Of a stretch of 36,473 bases of DNA, positions 26,855 through 35,417 are shown one piece after another. The notes under the pieces are model-generated. The model did not search any database and was not told where the DNA came from. It saw only the letters and a list, made by a program, of their open reading frames with translations. Positions within the stretch are counted from its first letter, which is position 1. The number at the start of each line of letters is the position of its first letter. Source of the stretch: Streptosporangiaceae bacterium (GTDB taxonomy: Bacteria > Actinomycetota > Actinomycetes > Streptosporangiales > Streptosporangiaceae); the NCBI GenBank assembly GCA_030041135.1, contig JASHOL010000508.1, positions 1 to 36,473 of the forward strand, in the 5' to 3' direction. The translations under genes and the position numbers were made by a program.

Positions 26855-28912
26855 CTAACTGGCCGCCGCGGACTGCGTCGGCGCCGGCGACGTCGTCGGG
26901 CTGGGGCTCGGGGTCGAACTCGGCGTCGGGCTTGGGGTGCCCGACGGTGTCGGGCTGGGCGATGGGGTCAGGCTCGCCGAAGGCGAGGGCGATCCCCCCG
27001 GCGGCTGGCTGTAGCTGTAGCCGGGCACCGGCACGCCGCCCTGGCCCGCGACGGTCACGATCACCGAGTCGCTGATGTGCCCCACGCGCACGGTTACCTC
27101 CGTCACCCCGGCGGACTCGCCGGTGACCAGGCCGGCTGAGCTCACGGCGGCCACACCAGGGTCGGCCGACGTCCACACCGCCCCGGCCAGGATCGCCGCG
27201 CCTGCTCGCCTGCCGTCCGACAGGCTGCCCCGCACCGTGAGGCGGAAACTCTGGCCGGCCGTCAGGCTCAGGCTGCCTGGATTGATCGTCACCGACTGAA
27301 GCACGCCTCCAGGCGTGATCGGCTCGAGGACCTCCTGCCCGGACACGGCCGCGAACGCGCCGGCCAGCCGCAGGAGCCTGGCCTGGCTGGCTCCATCCGG
27401 CGGCTCGGGCGCCTGATAGCCGACCACGACCGAGCGCCCGGGCGGCAGGTCCAGGTCCCACACGGCCACCCGGCTGGCGGTGAGGACCTTGGCCGCGGGA
27501 CGGAACGTCAGCCGACTCGGGTCGGCCGCCACTGCGCTTGGCACTGGCTCCTCGAGCTGGGCGGTCACCAGTGTGCCGGTGGTGTTGACCGCCGTCATCG
27601 TCACGTCGAGCAACGAACCGGACGGTCCGGTAAGAGTCCAGGCCTGGCGCAGCGTCAGGCCGCCGGGAAAGTCCTGCTGTGCGAACTGAAACGTGGCGGG
27701 TCCGGCCGGCCCGGTGGCCAGCAGCACCGCCGCCACCGCGGCGCAGCCGAGTACTACCGCCCCGCCCGCGGCGGCCACGAGCCCCAGTCGCCTGACCCGG
27801 CTCTGGCCCGCGGGCTGCCCGCCGACCGAGACGTCCATGGTCGCCAGCGACTCGGTGCCAGTCGGCTTGGCCGCCTGACGGCCGCCGGCCGCCTGAATGC
27901 CTGCGGCAACCGGGGCCAGCGTGGCGTCGGCGGCGCCGGCGGGGTCGGCTGCGAGCGACGGCCCGGCCGTCGCGGGTTCTTCGGCCGCGCTGCGCCGGGC
28001 TCCGAGTGCCACCGTCAGCGCGGCGGCGAAGTCCTGGCACGTGGCGTACCGATCGTCTGGGGACTTCGCGAGGACCCTGGCGAAGACCTGGTCGACGGCG
28101 CCGGGCAGGTCGGGGCGCAGCGACGTGGGCGGCGGCGGAGCCTGCGCCACGTGCGCATACATGCCGGCCATCCACTGCTTGCCGAAGAACGGCGGCTGCC
28201 CGCACAGCAACTCGAAGGCCGAGCAGCCGAGCGCGTACTGGTCAGTCCGGCCGTCCACCGATCGGTCCTGGATCTGCTCGGGCGCCGCGTAGTCCACGGT
28301 TCCGAGGAACTGGCCGCTGCCGGTGAGCCCCGTTGTCGCCAGCGCCGCCTTGCTCACGCCGAAGTCAGACAGGTAGACGTGATCGGGCCGCCCCGGCCGG
28401 GCCTCAAGCAGCATGTTGGCCGGCTTCACGTCCCGGTGGACCAGCCCGGCCGCGTGCGCGGCGTCGAGCGCGGAAGCGACGGCCGACAAAATCGGCCCGG
28501 CCCGGCCCGGCGCCAGCGGGCCGTGCTGGGCCACCATCGACTTCAGGTCGCCGCCGCGCACCAGCCGCATGGCGATGAACAGGACGCCGTCAGCCTCGCC
28601 GGCCTCGTAGATCGGGATGATGTTGGGGTCGTCCACGGCGGCCGCGGCCTGCGACTCTGCGATAAACCGCTGCCTGAACGCCGCGTCCGCGGCCAGCAAG
28701 GGAGCGAGGATCTTGAGTGCCACCTGGCGATTCAGGCGCTCGTCGTGGGCGCGGAAGACGACGGCCATGCCGCCCCGGCCGATCTGCTCCTCCAGCCGGT
28801 AGCCGGCCACTCGTGAGCCGGGGGCGAAGCCAGGCGGAGCAGCCGGCGGCGGCGCGCTGTGACCCAACCTTCCCTCCCGCTTGCCAGGCTGGCCCGAATG
28901 TGCGTTCCGCAT
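26855..28912 (-). CDS. PknB-type transmembrane serine/threonine protein kinase with Ig-like sensor domain
   Basis: The 685-residue protein has a Hanks-type kinase domain at about residues 35-300. Visible motifs are the glycine loop IGRGGMAVVF, Lys in VALKIL, catalytic loop HRDVKPANMLL, DFGVSK, and activation segment GTVDYAAPEQI. A linker follows, then one TM helix near residue 365 (LVAAAGGAVVLGCAAVAAVLL). The extracellular part includes a BIG2-like immunoglobulin domain (LSLTAGQSFRLTVRG ... WTSADPGVAAVSSAGLVTG) in place of PASTA repeats. A Pro/Ser/Thr-rich tail of about 45 residues may span or contact the cell wall. ATG 28912 is preferred, with AGG seven bases upstream. The ligand and targets are unknown, and no phosphatase lies nearby. 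Confidence 0.92.
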   Translation of the reverse strand: MRNAHSGQPGKREGRLGHSAPPPAAPPGFAPGSRVAGYRLEEQIGRGGMAVVFRAHDERLNRQVALKILAPLLAADAAFRQRFIAESQAAAAVDDPNIIPIYEAGEADGVLFIAMRLVRGGDLKSMVAQHGPLAPGRAGPILSAVASALDAAHAAGLVHRDVKPANMLLEARPGRPDHVYLSDFGVSKAALATTGLTGSGQFLGTVDYAAPEQIQDRSVDGRTDQYALGCSAFELLCGQPPFFGKQWMAGMYAHVAQAPPPPTSLRPDLPGAVDQVFARVLAKSPDDRYATCQDFAAALTVALGARRSAAEEPATAGPSLAADPAGAADATLAPVAAGIQAAGGRQAAKPTGTESLATMDVSVGGQPAGQSRVRRLGLVAAAGGAVVLGCAAVAAVLLATGPAGPATFQFAQQDFPGGLTLRQAWTLTGPSGSLLDVTMTAVNTTGTLVTAQLEEPVPSAVAADPSRLTFRPAAKVLTASRVAVWDLDLPPGRSVVVGYQAPEPPDGASQARLLRLAGAFAAVSGQEVLEPITPGGVLQSVTINPGSLSLTAGQSFRLTVRGSLSDGRRAGAAILAGAVWTSADPGVAAVSSAGLVTGESAGVTEVTVRVGHISDSVIVTVAGQGGVPVPGYSYSQPPGGSPSPSASLTPSPSPTPSGTPSPTPSSTPSPSPTTSPAPTQSAAAS

Positions 28913-29083
28913 TATCTGGCCTGGAGCGTGCGTGAGGCAGGCAAACACTACGGAAAAGCTCCGTGATCGTGTGAGCTGTCCTGATCTGTCGGAAGCCCGG
29001 CTTAGCCGCGGCCCCGCCTGTTGTGGCCACCCGAGCCCAGGTTGGGCACTATGTCACGCCACACACGGATAGAGCGGAACTTA

Positions 29084-29112
29084 TTGACCTGTCTGCCGTC
29101 ACCGTGTTAAAC
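29084..29112 (+). promoter_or_regulatory. Candidate promoter for the peptide-transporter operon
   Basis: TTGACC (29084-29089) and TTAAAC (29107-29112) are separated by 17 bases, about 50 bp before the binding-protein gene. The -35 matches the consensus at five of six positions and the -10 is weaker. The rest of 28913-29160 is the divergent upstream region shared with the kinase gene. Confidence 0.5.
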
Positions 29113-29160
29113 CGGCTGAGAGCCACGTCCGTGCAGCCTGCCCGAACGGGAGTCAGACCG

Positions 29161-31002
29161 ATGAGAACTTTCGGAGATTCAGGCCCGCGGGTGCACGCCG
29201 CCGCGCTGATCGGCCTGGCTTTCGCCTGCGCGGCCGCCATGACCGCGTGCTCCTCCGCTGGCGCGGGATCCGGAACGGCCGCCGAGTCCACCGCCGCTGC
29301 CAGCGACATCGCGATCGTGCCGACCCAGCAGGGCAGTACCGCCAATGACATCTACCCGCTGGTTACCGGCCCGCAGGTGACGCCGTACAACGAGCAGGAT
29401 TTCCAGAACCTGATGTACAGGCCGCTGCTGTGGTACGGCGGGGTGCCGGGCAACGAGTTCGGCTATGAGCCGCAGCTCAGCCTCGCCGACGCCCCCGTGT
29501 ACAGCGACGGCGACACAGTCGTGACGATCACGCTGAAGAAGTACTACTGGTCCGACGGCGTGCCCGTGACGGCCAGGGACGTCACGTTCTTCTTCAACCT
29601 GCTCGAGGCGGACAAGGACAACTACGGCCTCTACACGCCGGGTTTGTTCCCCGACAACGTCAAGAGCGTCCAGGCCGTGAGCCCGAGCGTGGTCAGGTTC
29701 GTGCTCAGGCGTGCCTACTCGCCAGAGTGGTTCACCACGGCCGAACTCACCGATATCACTCCGTTCCCGCAGCAGGTCTGGGACAAGACGTCGGCCAGCG
29801 GACCGGTCGGCAACTACGACGAAACGCCGGCCGGGGCCGTCGCGGTGAACAAGTTCCTGATCAGCCAGGCCCAGTCGCTGAATACCTACGGCACGAACCC
29901 GCTCTGGCAGGTGGTCGACGGGCCCTGGCGGCTGAAGAGCTTCAGCACGCGCGGCGACATTGACCTGGTGCCGAACCCGCGCTACTCCGGCTCGCCGCAT
30001 CCCCAGCTGAAGGAGCTCATCGAGCAGCCCTATACCTCCGACACGGCCGAGTTCGACGCGCTGCTGGCGGGAACGGGCCTCACCGACGGGTACGTGCCGG
30101 CCGAGGACGCCAGCCAGGTCCCGGCCCTGGAGGCCGCCGGCTACCGGGTCTACAGCGACATCACGTACGGGATCAACTACATCGTGATCAACTTCAACAG
30201 CCCGACGGCGGGCGTGCTGTTCAGGCAGCTGTACATCCGCCAGGCGCTGCAGCGCCTGGTGGACCAGCCGCAGGACGTGAAGTACGCGTACAACGGCCAG
30301 GCCACGCCCACCTACGGACCGGTACCCCTGGCGCCGGCCAGCCCGTTCACCACGGCCTACGAGCGGTCCAATCCCTATCCCTACAGCGCCTCGGCCGCGC
30401 AGAGCCTGCTGTCCAGCCACGGCTGGACCATCAGCAAGGGCGGCACAGATAGCTGCGCCAGGCCCGGTACCGGGTCCGCCGACTGCGGCGCTGGCATCGC
30501 CAAGGGCAAGCAGCTCAGCTTCAAGATCCTCTACGCCAGCGGCGACCCCCAGTACAGCGTGATGATGGAGGCGTTCCAGTCCGCCGCCAGGTCCGTCGGC
30601 GTCTCGATCGAGCTGAGCGAGGGTCAGTTCAACGAGATCACGGCGGTCACCGGCGTGTGCAGCATGGGCCAGTCCGCCTGCAACTGGGACGGGGTCATGT
30701 ACGGCGGAACGACGTTCGGCGTCTACCCGACCGGCGACGGGATGTTCAACACGAACGCCAACGGCCAGGGCAACTTCTCAAGCCCCACGGCTGACGCGCT
30801 GATCAACGACACCGAGTACAAGGCCGGCCAGGGTTATTTCGACGACTACGAGAACTACATCGCCCAGCAACTGCCGATGATCTGGATGCCCTGGCAGCAG
30901 TACAACGACAGCGTCGTGCTGAAGAACCTGCAGGGCTTCACCGCCGACCAGGACAACCCGTTCTCCGACACCTTCCCCGAGAACTGGCACTACTCAAAGT
31001 GA
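29161..31002 (+). CDS. Peptide/nickel-type ABC substrate-binding lipoprotein (family 5)
   Basis: The 613-residue extracytoplasmic binding protein has a lipoprotein signal (VHAAALIGLAFACAAAMTAC). Family-5 features include VTITLKKYYWSDGVPVTARD (the conserved 'W-DGxP-TA-D' block), FFFNLLEADKD, and TYGPVPLAPASPF, and the long two-lobed architecture fits. Proteins of this family capture oligopeptides, dipeptides or nickel for import. The neighbouring D-aminoacylase-like gene makes a D-amino-acid-containing or N-acylated peptide an attractive guess. ATG 29161 has GGGAG nine bases upstream. It starts a four-gene operon with two permeases and the amidohydrolase. No ATPase gene is present in the operon. 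Confidence 0.9.
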   Translation: MRTFGDSGPRVHAAALIGLAFACAAAMTACSSAGAGSGTAAESTAAASDIAIVPTQQGSTANDIYPLVTGPQVTPYNEQDFQNLMYRPLLWYGGVPGNEFGYEPQLSLADAPVYSDGDTVVTITLKKYYWSDGVPVTARDVTFFFNLLEADKDNYGLYTPGLFPDNVKSVQAVSPSVVRFVLRRAYSPEWFTTAELTDITPFPQQVWDKTSASGPVGNYDETPAGAVAVNKFLISQAQSLNTYGTNPLWQVVDGPWRLKSFSTRGDIDLVPNPRYSGSPHPQLKELIEQPYTSDTAEFDALLAGTGLTDGYVPAEDASQVPALEAAGYRVYSDITYGINYIVINFNSPTAGVLFRQLYIRQALQRLVDQPQDVKYAYNGQATPTYGPVPLAPASPFTTAYERSNPYPYSASAAQSLLSSHGWTISKGGTDSCARPGTGSADCGAGIAKGKQLSFKILYASGDPQYSVMMEAFQSAARSVGVSIELSEGQFNEITAVTGVCSMGQSACNWDGVMYGGTTFGVYPTGDGMFNTNANGQGNFSSPTADALINDTEYKAGQGYFDDYENYIAQQLPMIWMPWQQYNDSVVLKNLQGFTADQDNPFSDTFPENWHYSK

Positions 31003-31018
31003 TCGCTAGGCCCTGCCC

Positions 31019-31963
31019 GTGACCGCCTACATTGTCCGGCGTATCGGGCAGGGCCTCGCCGTGGTGATCGTGGTGTCGTTCATCACGTTCTTCGAGGCCC
31101 ACCTGCTTCCCGGCAATCCGGCCCGGGCGATCCTGGGCGTGCACGCCAGCAGTGCCCAGATCCGGGCGTTCGAGATCGCCAACGGGTACAACCGCTCGCT
31201 GCCGGTCCAGTACCTGGACTACGCCGACCGGCTGCTGCATGGCAATCTGGGCTTCTCCTACCAGCAGAACCAGAGCGTCTATGCGCTGCTGTCGGAGCGG
31301 CTGCCCGCGACCGTGATCCTGGTCGGGCTGTCGGTCATCGTGGCGCTCCTGATCGCGATCCCGCTCGCCATCCTGGAGGCGGTGCGGCGTAACAAGCCCG
31401 TCGACTACGCGCTGACCGGGGCCGCATTCGCCTTTTACTCGATGCCGACGTTCTGGCTGGGCCTCATGCTGATCATGCTGTTCTCGGTGAAGGCGCACAT
31501 TTTCCCGCCGGTGGCACCGCAGGGCGGCCCGGCCGAAATCCTCTCGCATCCGCTTGGCCTGGTACTGCCCGTGCTCACCCTGGCCCTCGGCAGCATTGCC
31601 AGCTTCAGCCGGTACCTCAGGTCCTCGCTGCTGGACAACCTGACCCAGGACTTCGTGCGGACCGCGCGGGCCATCGGGGCGACCAGGGCAGCCGTGCTTT
31701 ACCGGCACGTGCTCAGGAACGCGCTGCTGCCGCTGATCACGCTCGTCGGCCTGAGCCTGCCTGGCATCCTCAGCGGCGCCCTCATCACCGAGTCGATCTT
31801 CAACTACCCGGGCATGGGCATGCTGTACTGGCAGTCGGCGTTGTCGCAGGACTACCCGGTGCTGCTCGGGGTGACCCTGGTCGTTTCCGTCGGCACGGTG
31901 GTCGGGTCACTGGTCGCTGACGTGCTGTACGCGGTCGCCGACCCCCGGATCAGGTACTCATGA
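31019..31963 (+). CDS. Peptide ABC transporter permease, DppB/OppB-like
   Basis: The 314-residue inner-membrane permease opens with TAYIVRRIGQGLAVVIVVSF, the usual DppB first helix. It carries a coupling loop ARAIGATRAAVLYRHVLRNA and ends LVADVLYAVADPRIRYS, a C-terminus nearly universal in DppB proteins. It forms a heterodimeric channel with the next gene product. GTG 31019 lies 16 bases after the binding-protein stop, and its own stop overlaps the next gene by four bases (ATGA). Confidence 0.94.
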   Translation: MTAYIVRRIGQGLAVVIVVSFITFFEAHLLPGNPARAILGVHASSAQIRAFEIANGYNRSLPVQYLDYADRLLHGNLGFSYQQNQSVYALLSERLPATVILVGLSVIVALLIAIPLAILEAVRRNKPVDYALTGAAFAFYSMPTFWLGLMLIMLFSVKAHIFPPVAPQGGPAEILSHPLGLVLPVLTLALGSIASFSRYLRSSLLDNLTQDFVRTARAIGATRAAVLYRHVLRNALLPLITLVGLSLPGILSGALITESIFNYPGMGMLYWQSALSQDYPVLLGVTLVVSVGTVVGSLVADVLYAVADPRIRYS

Positions 31964-32871
31964 CGACCCATCAGGCGGCCGCCGACGCGGAAGCCCCCGT
32001 CGCGGCAGGCGAGGTCACCTCGCTCGGCAGCCCGCTGCGGCTGGCGGCCAGCTCGCTGCGACAGAACAAGGCCGCGCTGGCCGGGCTCGTCATCATCGTC
32101 GTCATGCTCGGCTTCTCGTTCCTTGGCCCGGCCTTTTACCACACCAACCAGATCAGCACGAACCTGCCCGACTCGCTGCGCCCGCCATCGGCGGCGCACC
32201 CGCTGGGCACCGACAACGAGGGCTACGACGAGTTGGGCCGGCTGATGCTCGGCGGGCAGACCTCGCTCGAGGTCGGCCTGGCGGCCGCGCTGGTCGCCAC
32301 CGGAATCGGGGTCGTCTACGGCGCGGTGTCCGGCTTTGCCGGCGGCATCCTCGACGGCGCGATGATGCGCATCGTCGACGGGCTGCTAGCCGTCCCGACG
32401 CTGTTCCTGCTCGTCTACCTGTTCACGGTCTTCCAGGCCAGCACGCTGCTGATGATCCTGGTCATCGGCCTCGTCGCCTGGCTGGTCCCGGCCCGGCTGG
32501 TCCGCGCGGAGACGCTCAGCCTGCGCACGCGCGAGTACGTCCAGGCCGTTCGGGGCATGGGCGGCAGCCGCCGCCGGATGATCGCCAGGCACATCATCCC
32601 CAACACGATCGGCACGATTACGGTCAACGCCACGTTCCAGGTGGCCGACGCCATCCTCGCACTGGCCAGCCTCGGCTTCCTCGGCCTGGGAGTCGCGCCG
32701 CCAGCGGCTAACTGGGGCGGCATGCTGTCCACCGGCGTGGATTACATCTACGCCGGGGACTGGTGGCTGATCTACCCGCCAGGGCTGGCGATCCTGCTTA
32801 CGGTGATGGCATTCAATGCCCTGGGAGACGGGCTGCGGGACGCTCTCGAGGTCAGGTTGACAAGGAGGTAA
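31960..32871 (+). CDS. Peptide ABC transporter permease, DppC/OppC-like
   Basis: The 303-residue second permease has a short N-terminal tail and first helix (LAGLVIIVVMLGFSFLGPAF). It also has the conserved HPLGTDNEGYDELGRLMLGG block, which is the DppC hallmark 'HPLGTDxxGRDxxSRxxxG'. The coupling loop is YVQAVRGMGGSRRRMIARHI and the closing FNALGDGLRDALEVR is typical. It is coupled to DppB by an ATGA overlap and followed four bases later by the amidohydrolase gene, so the hydrolase is co-expressed with uptake. Confidence 0.94.
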   Translation: MTTHQAAADAEAPVAAGEVTSLGSPLRLAASSLRQNKAALAGLVIIVVMLGFSFLGPAFYHTNQISTNLPDSLRPPSAAHPLGTDNEGYDELGRLMLGGQTSLEVGLAAALVATGIGVVYGAVSGFAGGILDGAMMRIVDGLLAVPTLFLLVYLFTVFQASTLLMILVIGLVAWLVPARLVRAETLSLRTREYVQAVRGMGGSRRRMIARHIIPNTIGTITVNATFQVADAILALASLGFLGLGVAPPAANWGGMLSTGVDYIYAGDWWLIYPPGLAILLTVMAFNALGDGLRDALEVRLTRR

Positions 32872-32874
32872 CGG

Positions 32875-34476
32875 GTGCTGGACGTGCTCATCGTGGGCGG
32901 CGAGATCCATGACGGCAGCGGCGCAGAGCCGGTCAAGGCCGACGTCGGGATTACGGGCGACCGGATCGTCGTGGTCAGGCCGCCGGGCGAAATCGACCAG
33001 GCCGGCGCGGCGCGGGTCATCGACGCCACGTCCAGGGTCGTCTGCCCTGGCTTCATCAACATCCTGAGCCACTCCTACTTCAGCATCCTGACCGACCCGC
33101 GGTCGCTGGGCGAACTCGCCCAGGGCGTGACCACTCAGGTCTTCGGCGAAGGCAGTTCGGTGGGCCCGCTCACGCCGGAAATGCGCGCCACCATGGCGCA
33201 GTCCCGCGACGGCGACTACGAGGTCTGCTGGAGCCGCCTGTCCGAGTACCTGCACCATGTCGAGGTGCGGGGCGCTGCCCAGAACGTGGCGTCGTTCATC
33301 GGCGCGGGTACCCTGCGGGCCAACGTCGTTGGTTACACCGACCGGCCGGCCACCGGTGCCGAGATCGGCGCCATGCAGGGCCTGGTGGCCGAGGAGATGG
33401 CAGACGGCGCGCTCGGGATCGGCTCCTCGCTGATCTACCCGCCGGGCAGCTACGCCAGCACGGCCGAACTGACGGCGCTGTGCACGACCGCCGCCGCTTA
33501 CGGCGGCCGGTACGCCTCGCATGTGCGCGATGAGGGAGCCGGGCTGCTCGAGGCCACCGAGGAGTTCCTGGCGATCTGCCGCGATGCCGGGCTGCCCGGC
33601 GAGCACTGGCATCTGAAGGCAGCAGGCACAGGCAACTGGCACCTGATGGACGGCGCCATCGCCCGCCTCGAGCGGGCCCGTGAGGCCGGCCTGCAGGTCA
33701 CGGCCGACGTCTATCCGTACACGGCGAGTTCCACCGGTCTGACCACGATCATCCCCGACCGGTTCCACTCCGGGGGCGCGGAGGTCTTGTACGACCGGCT
33801 GGCCGACGCGGGCGTTCGCGCCGAAATCCGGCGTGAGCTGGAGAAGACCGGCCGCTGGGGTGACGTCAGCAGCGCGGAGGGAGTGCTGATCCTGCACGCG
33901 ACCACCGACGCCAACCGGGCCTTCCAGGGCTGCACGCTCGCGCAGGTCGCGGCGGAAAAGGGCTGTGACCCGATCGACGCCGCGCTCGACCTGATCGCCA
34001 GCGACCGGTCGCGGATCGGCGTCGCCTTCTTCTCGATGTCGGAGGACAACCTGCGCAAGGCTCTGGGCAAGCCCTGGGTCTCGATCTGCTCGGATGGCAC
34101 GTCCATGGCCCCGGAAGGCGAATTCCTGCGCGCCCCGACCCACCCGCGGGCCTACGGCAGCTTCGCCAGGGTGCTCGGCCACTACGTGAGGGACGAGCGG
34201 GTACTGACCCTGCCCGAGGCGGTCAGGAAGATGAGCGGCCAGCCCGCCGCCACGCTCGGCCTGGCCGGGCGCGGCCAGCTCAGAGAAGGCTTCTTCGCCG
34301 ATGTGGTGGTCTTCGACCCGGCTGCCGTGGGCGACACGGCCACCTTCGACGACCCGCACCGGCTCGCGACCGGCGTCACGGATGTCCTGGTCAACGGCCA
34401 GGTCACGATCGGCGGCGGCGCGTTCACCGGCACTCTGGCCGGGCGCGCCCTGGCCGGGTCCGGCGCCCGCGCCTGA
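32875..34476 (+). CDS. D-aminoacylase-like amidohydrolase (N-acyl-D-amino-acid deacylase family)
   Basis: The 533-residue amidohydrolase is of the D-aminoacylase/dihydroorotase-like branch. It begins DVLIVGGEIHDGSG and ends with the composite sandwich domain (GQLREGFFADVVVFDPA). Conserved stretches include RYASHVRDEG (metal His), HWHLKAAG, LQVTADVYPYTASSTGL and a late SICSDGTSMAP containing the catalytic Asp. The usual first metal motif HxH/HxD after PGFI is missing: here PGFINILSHSYF has only one His. The metal-bridging Cys seen in the classical D-aminoacylase is replaced in FGEGSSVGP. This is a known divergent subgroup with an 'FGEGxSxGP' block, whose substrate may not be an N-acyl-D-amino acid. 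GTG 32875 has AAGGAGG before it. It probably processes what the peptide importer brings in. Confidence 0.85.
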   Translation: MLDVLIVGGEIHDGSGAEPVKADVGITGDRIVVVRPPGEIDQAGAARVIDATSRVVCPGFINILSHSYFSILTDPRSLGELAQGVTTQVFGEGSSVGPLTPEMRATMAQSRDGDYEVCWSRLSEYLHHVEVRGAAQNVASFIGAGTLRANVVGYTDRPATGAEIGAMQGLVAEEMADGALGIGSSLIYPPGSYASTAELTALCTTAAAYGGRYASHVRDEGAGLLEATEEFLAICRDAGLPGEHWHLKAAGTGNWHLMDGAIARLERAREAGLQVTADVYPYTASSTGLTTIIPDRFHSGGAEVLYDRLADAGVRAEIRRELEKTGRWGDVSSAEGVLILHATTDANRAFQGCTLAQVAAEKGCDPIDAALDLIASDRSRIGVAFFSMSEDNLRKALGKPWVSICSDGTSMAPEGEFLRAPTHPRAYGSFARVLGHYVRDERVLTLPEAVRKMSGQPAATLGLAGRGQLREGFFADVVVFDPAAVGDTATFDDPHRLATGVTDVLVNGQVTIGGGAFTGTLAGRALAGSGARA

Positions 34477-34482
34477 CTCCGT

Positions 34483-34515
34483 GACCGGTCATTCCGCTCG
34501 CCCTCGGAATCGGTC
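34483..34515. terminator. Bidirectional terminator-like hairpin between convergent operons
   Basis: GACCG and ATTCCG (34483-34487, 34491-34496) pair with CGGAAT and CGGTC (34505-34510, 34511-34515), with a three-base bulge and an eight-base loop. It fills most of the 50 bases between the amidohydrolase stop and the sufT stop. Confidence 0.55.
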
Positions 34516-34526
34516 GACGGAGGCGG

Positions 34527-34898
34527 TCAGACGTTGAAGCCGAGCGCCCGTAGCTGCTCGCGGCCATCCTCGGTGATCCGCTCAGGACCCCACGGCGGCA
34601 GCCACACCCAGTTGATCCTGAAGTCCTGCACCAGGCCGTCGAGCGCCATCCTGGTCTGATCCTCGATCACGTCGGTCAGCGGGCACGCGGCGCTGGTGAG
34701 GGTCATGTCGATGGTCGCGGTGCGGTCCGGCTCCACCGCGACGCCGTAGACCAGGCCGAGGTCGACGACGTTCACGCCGAGCTCAGGGTCGACGACGTCG
34801 CGCAGGGCCTCGAGCACGTCCTCGGTCTCAGGGCCGCCCGCCTGGGCGCCCTGGGGCTGCGCGGGCTCGGTCACGAGATCGGTGTGGTTCTCCGTCAT
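34527..34898 (-). CDS. sufT: SufT-like metal-sulfur cluster assembly factor (DUF59/MIP18 family)
   Basis: The 123-residue protein has a flexible N-terminus (about 25 residues) and a DUF59 domain. The domain includes the DPELGVNVVDLGLVYGVAV signature, the conserved Cys in TLTSAACPLTDVI, and INWVWLPPWGPERITEDGREQL. Members act late in Fe-S cluster maturation with the SUF system. The start overlaps the SufU stop (ATGA), and it is the last gene of the leftward suf operon in the window. Confidence 0.92.
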   Translation of the reverse strand: MTENHTDLVTEPAQPQGAQAGGPETEDVLEALRDVVDPELGVNVVDLGLVYGVAVEPDRTATIDMTLTSAACPLTDVIEDQTRMALDGLVQDFRINWVWLPPWGPERITEDGREQLRALGFNV

Positions 34899-35401
34899 GC
34901 CTGCTCCCTGCCGTCTGCGTTTGCCTGGGTGTCACCCGCGGACCCGTCGCCAAGTTCGGCCAGTGCCCGCACGGTCGCGTCCTTCCACGCCATCCAGCCG
35001 AGCAACGCGCACTTGATCCGCGCCGGGTACTTCGACACGCCCTCGAACGCGACCGCGTCGCCAAGCACGTCCTCGTCGGGCTCGGTGTCGCCCCGCGACT
35101 GCATGAGCTGGAGGAACTCGGCATTGATGTCCAGCGCCTCGCTGATCGGCTTGCCGATGAGCAGGTCGGTCATCACCGAGACGCTGGCCTGGCTGATCGA
35201 GCATCCGAGCGCGTCGTACGACACGTCGGCCACCTCTGGCTCGCCGGCGGCGTCCTTGAGCGACACGCGCAGCGTTACCTCGTCGCCGCAGGTCGGGTTG
35301 ACGTGATGCACCTCGGCGTCGAACGGCTCCCGGAGGCCCGCGTGCAGCGGCCGCCGGTAGTGATCCAGGATGATCTCCTGGTACATCGACTCGAGTTGCA
35401 T
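34895..35401 (-). CDS. sufU: SufU, zinc-dependent sulfur-transfer partner of SufS
   Basis: The 168-residue IscU-like protein begins LESMYQEIILDHYRRPLHAG. It has the three metal-ligand cysteines of SufU in NPTCGDEVTLRV, LGCSISQASVSV and RIKCALLGWMAW, plus an Asp near the first (GDEV). In Gram-positive bacteria and actinobacteria SufU takes persulfide from SufS through its zinc site. The typical SufU insertion between the second and third Cys is present. The start at ATG 35401 gives the family length. GTG 35404 directly before it and ATG 35386 are alternatives, and none has a strong ribosome binding site. The acidic/polar C-terminal tail (DGSAGDTQANADGREQA) is not conserved. Confidence 0.93.
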   Translation of the reverse strand: MQLESMYQEIILDHYRRPLHAGLREPFDAEVHHVNPTCGDEVTLRVSLKDAAGEPEVADVSYDALGCSISQASVSVMTDLLIGKPISEALDINAEFLQLMQSRGDTEPDEDVLGDAVAFEGVSKYPARIKCALLGWMAWKDATVRALAELGDGSAGDTQANADGREQA

Positions 35402-35417
35402 CACTTCACGACCAACA

